Part shown: piece after piece, positions 59,585 through 64,000 of the stretch
Layout: each line of letters begins with the position of its first letter
Position numbering within the stretch: position 1 is the first letter of the stretch
Assembly: GCA_001777915.1 (NCBI GenBank)
Contig: MFFN01000007.1
Span: forward strand, 50,249 to 114,248
From: Candidatus Edwardsbacteria bacterium RifOxyA12_full_54_48
GTDB taxonomy: Bacteria; Edwardsbacteria; AC1; EtOH8
Direction of reading: 5' to 3'
Length of the DNA: 64,000 nucleotides
Notes under the pieces: generated by a model
What the model was told of the DNA's origin: nothing
What the model saw: the letters and a program-made list of their open reading frames with translations, nothing else
Database searches by the model: none
Made by a program: the position numbers and the translations under genes

Positions 59585-60271
59585 ATGAGACAATTTGCCG
59601 TAATAGGGCTGGGGCAGTTCGGGTCCAGCGTGGCCCTGTCGCTGGCCGAAAAGGGCTGCGATGTGCTGGCCATAGACAGCGATCAGGATAGGGTGGATGA
59701 GATCTCGGAACAGGTCAGCCAGTCGGTGACGGTTGACGCCGCCGACGAGAAAGCCCTTAAATCACTGGGCATGAAGGATATCGATGTGGCCATCGTGTCC
59801 ACCGGCGAGGATATCGAGGCCTCCATCTCCATCGTGCTGATCCTCAAGGAGATCGGGGTCAAGGAGATCATCGCCAAGGCGGTGACCCCCATTCACGGCA
59901 CCATCCTTAAAAAGGTGGGGGCCGACCGGGTGGTCTTCCCGGAGAGGGACATGGGGGAGCGGATAGCCGAGAGCCTGGCCTCGCCCAATGTCATGGATTA
60001 CAGCGAGATCTCCGACACCCACAGCATCGTTGAACTGGTGGCCCCCAAGAAATTCTGGACCAAGAAGATCTCCGAGTTAAAATTTGAAGAGAACACGATG
60101 GTCTCCATCGTGGCCATCAAGCGAAAGGTCCCGGTGATCACCCAGGAGGGAGAGACAGAGTTCCGGGAGGAGATAAACATAAAACCTTCCCCCGATGAGA
60201 AGATCAACCGATCCGATATTTTGATCATGATCGGCAGTTTTGAGGGCATCCAGAAGGTCCGGGGAATTTAA
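59585..60271 (+). CDS. trkA: Trk/Ktr potassium uptake regulator (TrkA-N, TrkA-C)
   Basis: 228 aa, the single-unit KtrA-like form. NAD-binding RCK start FAVIGLGQFGSSVALSLAEKG with GxGxxG, IDSDQDRVDEIS, VSTGEDIEASI, then a TrkA-C domain. Forms the octameric gating ring on TrkH. AGGGAG three bases upstream of the ATG. Confidence 0.92.
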   Translation: MRQFAVIGLGQFGSSVALSLAEKGCDVLAIDSDQDRVDEISEQVSQSVTVDAADEKALKSLGMKDIDVAIVSTGEDIEASISIVLILKEIGVKEIIAKAVTPIHGTILKKVGADRVVFPERDMGERIAESLASPNVMDYSEISDTHSIVELVAPKKFWTKKISELKFEENTMVSIVAIKRKVPVITQEGETEFREEINIKPSPDEKINRSDILIMIGSFEGIQKVRGI

Positions 60272-60299
60272 TAATACGATCAATTAACAGGTTATTTTG

Positions 60300-60602
60300 A
60301 TGGACAGTGATAATAATCAGGAGTTGGAAAAAAAACTAGCCCAGAAAAAAAAGGCAATCGAGACCATAATAGAAATGGGCAAGTTCTATTTTCTGAACCA
60401 GAAATTCGACGAAGCTGTGGCGGAATACAAAAAAGCCATAGCCCTGGATCCCAAATGCATTGATGCCTTCTATAATCTGGGCATTACCCTGGAGGCCATC
60501 AGCGATCAGGACGGCGCCCGGGACGCTTTTGCCAAAGTGATCGAACTGGAGCCGGGCAACAAAGGGGCCCTGGAGCATTATGACCGGCTGGTGGAGGATT
60601 AG
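60300..60602 (+). CDS. Small TPR-repeat protein
   Basis: 100 aa. About two and a half tetratricopeptide repeats: FYFLNQKFDEAVAEYKKAIALDPKCIDAFYNLGITLE, then DQDGARDAFAKVIELEPGNKGALEHYD. A protein-binding adaptor, no signal peptide. Follows trkA by 28 bases; ATG 60300 preferred over the TTG at 60297. Confidence 0.85.
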   Translation: MDSDNNQELEKKLAQKKKAIETIIEMGKFYFLNQKFDEAVAEYKKAIALDPKCIDAFYNLGITLEAISDQDGARDAFAKVIELEPGNKGALEHYDRLVED

Positions 60603-60646
60603 CGGAATAGCCTATAATATTTAAACATTTTATTTAAACATTTTGC

Positions 60647-60676
60647 TTGACAATAAACCTATCATTGTGCTACAAC
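60647..60676 (+). promoter_or_regulatory. Promoter upstream of the beta-propeller gene
   Basis: TTGACA (60647-60652), 18 bases, TACAAC (60671-60676). Predicted start about 60683, immediately before a GTG at 60684. Preceded by two ATTTAAACATTT-like direct repeats (60620-60643). Confidence 0.65.
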
Positions 60677-60683
60677 TTCCTTT

Positions 60684-61652
60684 GTGAAAAACAAGAAAGC
60701 CTTATATCACGGGCTTGCTTGCATAGGGGGCCATAATTTAAAAGCCTTTGTTCGCAGTTTTAATAGCTGCGGACAGGGGCTTTTTGTGTTTGTTATTTTA
60801 CTTTTATTCATAGGTTGCGATTGTACAAATCCTACCACTGTTACCCCGCCACCTTACGATCCACCAATCTTTATTGATAACGAAGCAGCTTGGTCGCCGG
60901 ATGGTTTTGAGATTGCGTATTATCATGCCGGTGTAGATTCCGGGGGCATATATATAATTAATGCAGACGGTACAAATAGACGACCATTTTTATTGAATAG
61001 CCAATCAAATAAATCGTGGGGCTTGCCTGATTGGTCCCCCGATAGTAAATGGTTGTTATTAAATGAACTCAACAGCGCCCAAATATTTAAAATTAAATAT
61101 CCCACAGGGGACAGCTTAACACAGCTTACATTTAGTGGTAGCAATTTTTTCCCGTCATGGAATTCAGATGGAATGAAAATAGCTTGGGATATCTCAACAG
61201 GTGATTCAATAATGGGCACTTGGATTATGAATCAAGATGGCTCTGATAAAAAACGGGTTTATCCTTATGGAAGGATGCCGGATTGGTTGCCAGGTAGTGG
61301 ATTGCTTGTTTATTCAGGTCCTTCAGAAGGGACTAGTGAGTCACAAATATGGATAATGGATACTACGGGTAATAATAGATCCCGTATAACCAATTTTAAT
61401 ATTGCCAACCGATATCCAAAAGCCTCGCCGGATGGTTCTAAGATAGTATTCAGTTCCCATGCAGATGGTCAAGCATTCAGGGTTTGGGTAGTTAATTCAG
61501 ATGGGAGCAATCCGATAAAACTAACAGAAACTGGTGGTGATAAACCAGCTTGGTCGCCTGATGGCACAAAAATAGTATATTGTAATACTGTGAATGGCCA
61601 TCTGTGGACCATGAACTCGGACGGAAGCAATAAAAAACAATTAACCTTCTAA
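60684..61652 (+). CDS. TolB-like/PD40 beta-propeller lipoprotein, AT-rich
   Basis: Up to 322 aa. WD40-like PD40 repeats: AAWSPDGFEIAYYH, LPDWSPDSKWLLL, FFPSWNSDGMKIAW, RYPKASPDGSKIVFS and KPAWSPDGTKIVYC, about five or six blades, as in TolB-type propellers. A lipobox (LFIGC) precedes them, so it is surface or periplasm attached. The N-terminus is uncertain: the frame begins at GTG 60684, but that part overlaps a strong hairpin (60740-60784) and is not signal-peptide-like before residue 33. Clearly more AT-rich than the trk operon. Confidence 0.8.
   Translation: MKNKKALYHGLACIGGHNLKAFVRSFNSCGQGLFVFVILLLFIGCDCTNPTTVTPPPYDPPIFIDNEAAWSPDGFEIAYYHAGVDSGGIYIINADGTNRRPFLLNSQSNKSWGLPDWSPDSKWLLLNELNSAQIFKIKYPTGDSLTQLTFSGSNFFPSWNSDGMKIAWDISTGDSIMGTWIMNQDGSDKKRVYPYGRMPDWLPGSGLLVYSGPSEGTSESQIWIMDTTGNNRSRITNFNIANRYPKASPDGSKIVFSSHADGQAFRVWVVNSDGSNPIKLTETGGDKPAWSPDGTKIVYCNTVNGHLWTMNSDGSNKKQLTF
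60740..60784 (+). promoter_or_regulatory. Terminator-like hairpin within the 5' end of the propeller gene
   Basis: 18-bp stem (60740-60757 with 60767-60784, three G-T pairs), 9-base loop, ending in TTTTT. It lies ~60 bases after the predicted transcript start and in the first codons of the annotated frame. Could be an attenuator/riboswitch expression platform, or the end of the TPR transcript. Confidence 0.55.
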
Positions 61653-61668
61653 CAGAAAGAAGACCCCA

Positions 61669-64000
61669 ATGAAATCGTTCAAATTCTTTTCAACAGCACT
61701 GTTTGTGCTGTTCACCAGCAGCATATTTAATGCAGCCTCCGGCGCTGAACTGTATGTAATGTTTAAACCAAATATAGTCAAAACAGAGGCTGCTGTTTTT
61801 GCAAAGGGGCAAGTGACTACCGACTTTATACAATCAAAATCTGTTACCACAATTTTGAATAAATATGGTTGCTCCAGCATCAACGCCACTGTTCCCAAAG
61901 AATGGGCTGATACTATTTCTTATGCAGAAGATGGCAGCTTGATAAAAACGCTTGATCTTTCCCGTATTTATAAAATGGTTTTTCCTGAAACAAAGGAAAA
62001 TTTAAATTCGTTGATCAATGAGTTGGAAAACGATCCAGATGTTGCGTTTGTTGATAAACCCTTTAATATTGTTCTACATGCTGTTCCCGACGACCCATCC
62101 TTTGGTTTACTGTGGGGCTTGTCGCAAAGCAACGATTGTGATATTGACGCTACCGAAGCGTGGGATGTTTTTAAAGGGAGTAGCAGTATAATAATTGGCA
62201 TCATGGATACGGGCGTCAAATTAGATCATGAAGATTTATATGGGAAGGCTTCTGGCGAAGAACCGACGGGTTCAACTTCCTCGGATGGACATGGCACCCA
62301 TGTTGCAGGAACAGCCGCTGCAATTGCCAATAATGGCAAAGGTGTAACTGGGGTAGATTGGAATGCAAGAATTTATTCAAAAAATGTGCTTTCCTTAGGA
62401 GATGACCCCACAAAAATGTATCTATGCCTTAAAAGCGCTGTTGATAATGGATGTCATGTTTTAAATAATAGTTGGGGTGATGGTGGTGATGGCACTTTCA
62501 ATCGTTCTGCAATAAGAAGTGCCTTTGCATATATGTACAAAATGAATAGGGTGGCAGTTACATCTATGGGAAATAACAATACTTCCACGCCACAATCACC
62601 AGCTGCTTTTGGGCAGGGAATTATTGCAGTGGGTGCCACTGATAAATATGATGCGAGAGCATCTTATTCAAGCTATGGTTCACATATCGATGTGGTTGCG
62701 CCAGGTGGTGAAACCTATAATGATAATCGTGCTATTTATTCGTCCAGTTTTGTTTCGACAACATCTTATGAATATAAAGCAGGCACTTCAATGGCTGCGC
62801 CCCATGTATCGGGTTTGGCATCGTTGCTTAAAGGATACAACCCAAACCTTTCTAATGATGATATTGAACAAATTATACGGATTTCCGCGGACAATGTCCC
62901 AAATATGGGTGGGGCCGATTGGGATCAGTATTATGGTCATGGTCGTATTAATGCACGCAAAGCCTTAGATTTAGTTGGCGGCCCTAATTATTGCATAAAT
63001 CGTTGGTCAGCCACAGGCGCAACAACCTATCAAAAATCTTCAATGGGTAGCTATAGCTTTTATACAGTACCTGGTCTAGCAGAAGGTCCATATTTGGCGT
63101 ATAGATATGAAATTAGGAAAACGGTAACATTTCCTGTAGCATTTAGTAGTGTGCCTACTGTATGGGGCCGTGGTGTGGGCAGCAATGGTTATAATGCTGA
63201 CTTCGCCAATTATGCTTTGCCCTTTACTGAAGTGGTTCCAGGAACGGTTACGAAAACGGGATGTGTTCTTAGAACTTATATTTATGAAGTATATAATTAT
63301 GTTCCTCAACGTGTTGGTTGGTTTCCTTATGAAAATCCAGCCAGCGCTGTTTTCCAATATACCGTTTTAGCACCATACACAGCACCTGCGTCAGCGAAGA
63401 TTTCCGGTTGGTATGAGCCGTATACCGCTACAAAAGCACCCATACAACCCGCTGGGTATATAAATCTTTCATGGAGTTGTGTTTCAGGCACGCTGCCTAT
63501 AAAATATACTGTACAGGTTAAAGAACCCTATACTACAGGCACATGGACCAACGTTATTTCCAACACCACTATCACGTCCTGTCGTCTTCAGCATGAGCCA
63601 TACACAGGCGGCAGCGGGTATCGTGTTATTGTTAATGACGGGAAAACAACCCTGACATCCAACGCTGTTGTCATTTATCCACCCAATCCCGGCGATCCCA
63701 TTGTCTCCTACTCCACCACTGCCGAGGCCACCGCACATTCCAACGGTAAAAAATTAGTTATTGACAACTCCGGCAAACTGCATGTGGTATTTACTTCAAA
63801 CGATACCGTTTACCACACTACTTCGGTAGACGACGGCGAAACCTGGTCAACCCAGTCGGCCGTAGGCCAAGGCAAGAACCCGGCCATAGAAATGACCTCA
63901 AGCTATAAGCCCACAATCTGCTGGTCAAAGGGCAATGAACTGTATAATTCCCAACATAGCGCTGATGTTTGGGGCGCGCCTCAACTTATTTATACGGGGC
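61669..64000 (+). CDS. Secreted subtilisin-like (S8) serine protease, 3' truncated by the window
   Basis: At least 777 aa, open to the right edge. Signal peptide (MKSFKFFSTALFVLFTSSIF), a propeptide (about 28-145), then an S8 catalytic domain with Asp in GIMDTGV, His in DGHGTHVAGT, Asn in LNNSWG and Ser in GTSMAAPHVSG. After it (from about 445) come beta-rich segments, and the last visible ~90 residues resemble BNR/sialidase-type repeats (VDDGETWSTQ). The end, where a sorting tail like those at 1900 and 21000 would be expected, lies outside. AT-rich like the preceding gene, with which it is probably cotranscribed (16-base gap). Confidence 0.93.
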   Translation, partial: MKSFKFFSTALFVLFTSSIFNAASGAELYVMFKPNIVKTEAAVFAKGQVTTDFIQSKSVTTILNKYGCSSINATVPKEWADTISYAEDGSLIKTLDLSRIYKMVFPETKENLNSLINELENDPDVAFVDKPFNIVLHAVPDDPSFGLLWGLSQSNDCDIDATEAWDVFKGSSSIIIGIMDTGVKLDHEDLYGKASGEEPTGSTSSDGHGTHVAGTAAAIANNGKGVTGVDWNARIYSKNVLSLGDDPTKMYLCLKSAVDNGCHVLNNSWGDGGDGTFNRSAIRSAFAYMYKMNRVAVTSMGNNNTSTPQSPAAFGQGIIAVGATDKYDARASYSSYGSHIDVVAPGGETYNDNRAIYSSSFVSTTSYEYKAGTSMAAPHVSGLASLLKGYNPNLSNDDIEQIIRISADNVPNMGGADWDQYYGHGRINARKALDLVGGPNYCINRWSATGATTYQKSSMGSYSFYTVPGLAEGPYLAYRYEIRKTVTFPVAFSSVPTVWGRGVGSNGYNADFANYALPFTEVVPGTVTKTGCVLRTYIYEVYNYVPQRVGWFPYENPASAVFQYTVLAPYTAPASAKISGWYEPYTATKAPIQPAGYINLSWSCVSGTLPIKYTVQVKEPYTTGTWTNVISNTTITSCRLQHEPYTGGSGYRVIVNDGKTTLTSNAVVIYPPNPGDPIVSYSTTAEATAHSNGKKLVIDNSGKLHVVFTSNDTVYHTTSVDDGETWSTQSAVGQGKNPAIEMTSSYKPTICWSKGNELYNSQHSADVWGAPQLIYTG

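Noticed and set aside
60683-60785. c-di-GMP (GEMM) or other named riboswitch
   Set aside because: I looked for core motifs of common classes in the leader and did not find a convincing set; only the terminal hairpin is clear.

Overview
The window looks like a chromosomal segment of an uncultured diderm (Gram-negative) bacterium. It has LPS-type genes (GT9 glycosyltransferase, MsbA-like exporter), many lipoproteins, a predicted outer-membrane barrel, and secreted enzymes that end in a C-terminal beta-sandwich 'sorting' tail like those of Bacteroidetes type IX substrates. Such tails together with this gene mix are typical of FCB-related candidate phyla (WOR-3, TA06, Edwardsbacteria and relatives). 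The assignment is inference from gene content; no marker gene was compared. There are no rRNA genes, CRISPR arrays, phage genes or recognisable transposases.

Layout. 1-6.6 kb: end of an ABC exporter, GT9 heptosyltransferase-like gene, secreted endonuclease I (minus strand), ABC-F ATPase, amidohydrolase. 6.6-8.3 kb: an AT-rich lipoprotein gene, then about 1 kb of modular dispersed repeats without genes. 8.3-14 kb: minus-strand CAT tRNA, metallophosphoesterase, and an overlapping trio TlpA-like thioredoxin / Omp28-like lipoprotein / predicted barrel. 14-24.7 kb: UbiA prenyltransferase, MEMO-AMMECR1 fusion, YARHG protein, three small proteins (two with zinc ribbons), secreted M6 protease, ArfB, a protein with a duplicated Cys domain, NlpC/P60-like lipoprotein, nitroreductase. 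24.7-37 kb: two cation antiporters, then a sugar ABC transporter without its ATPase leading into a trehalose block (membrane-anchored GT20 synthase, DUF5752-like protein, TreT-like GT4, OtsB) and a ClC channel. 37-44.9 kb: YgiQ, nucleotidyl cyclase, methyltransferase, MFS, B12-radical SAM, CCA-adding enzyme. 45-57.4 kb: secDF, tRNA-Asp, rplM-rpsI, rpsB-tsf-pyrH-frr-ferredoxin, uppS, cdsA, a second repeat block, nadB. 57.4-64 kb: ptsN-like/trkH/trkA/TPR potassium cluster, an AT-rich beta-propeller lipoprotein and the start of a subtilase that runs off the end.

Expression signals are unusually readable. Many TTGACA-17-TATAAT class promoters and perfect terminator hairpins can be seen. At least five genes appear to start at, or within a base or two of, the predicted transcription start (leaderless). 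Ribosomal operons carry strong 5' hairpins.

Most interesting: a repeat block flanked by a perfect 46-bp duplication of the 5' end of nadB, the left copy having lost its ATG; the same repeat modules in a different order 47 kb away; repeat-derived in-frame inserts inside ygiQ and cca; a sensor-like membrane module fused to trehalose-6-phosphate synthase; a zinc-ribbon protein with a Gln-ended 10/11-residue solenoid-like repeat; and a family with a tandemly duplicated four-Cys domain. Nothing here is a clear-cut new defence or mobile system.
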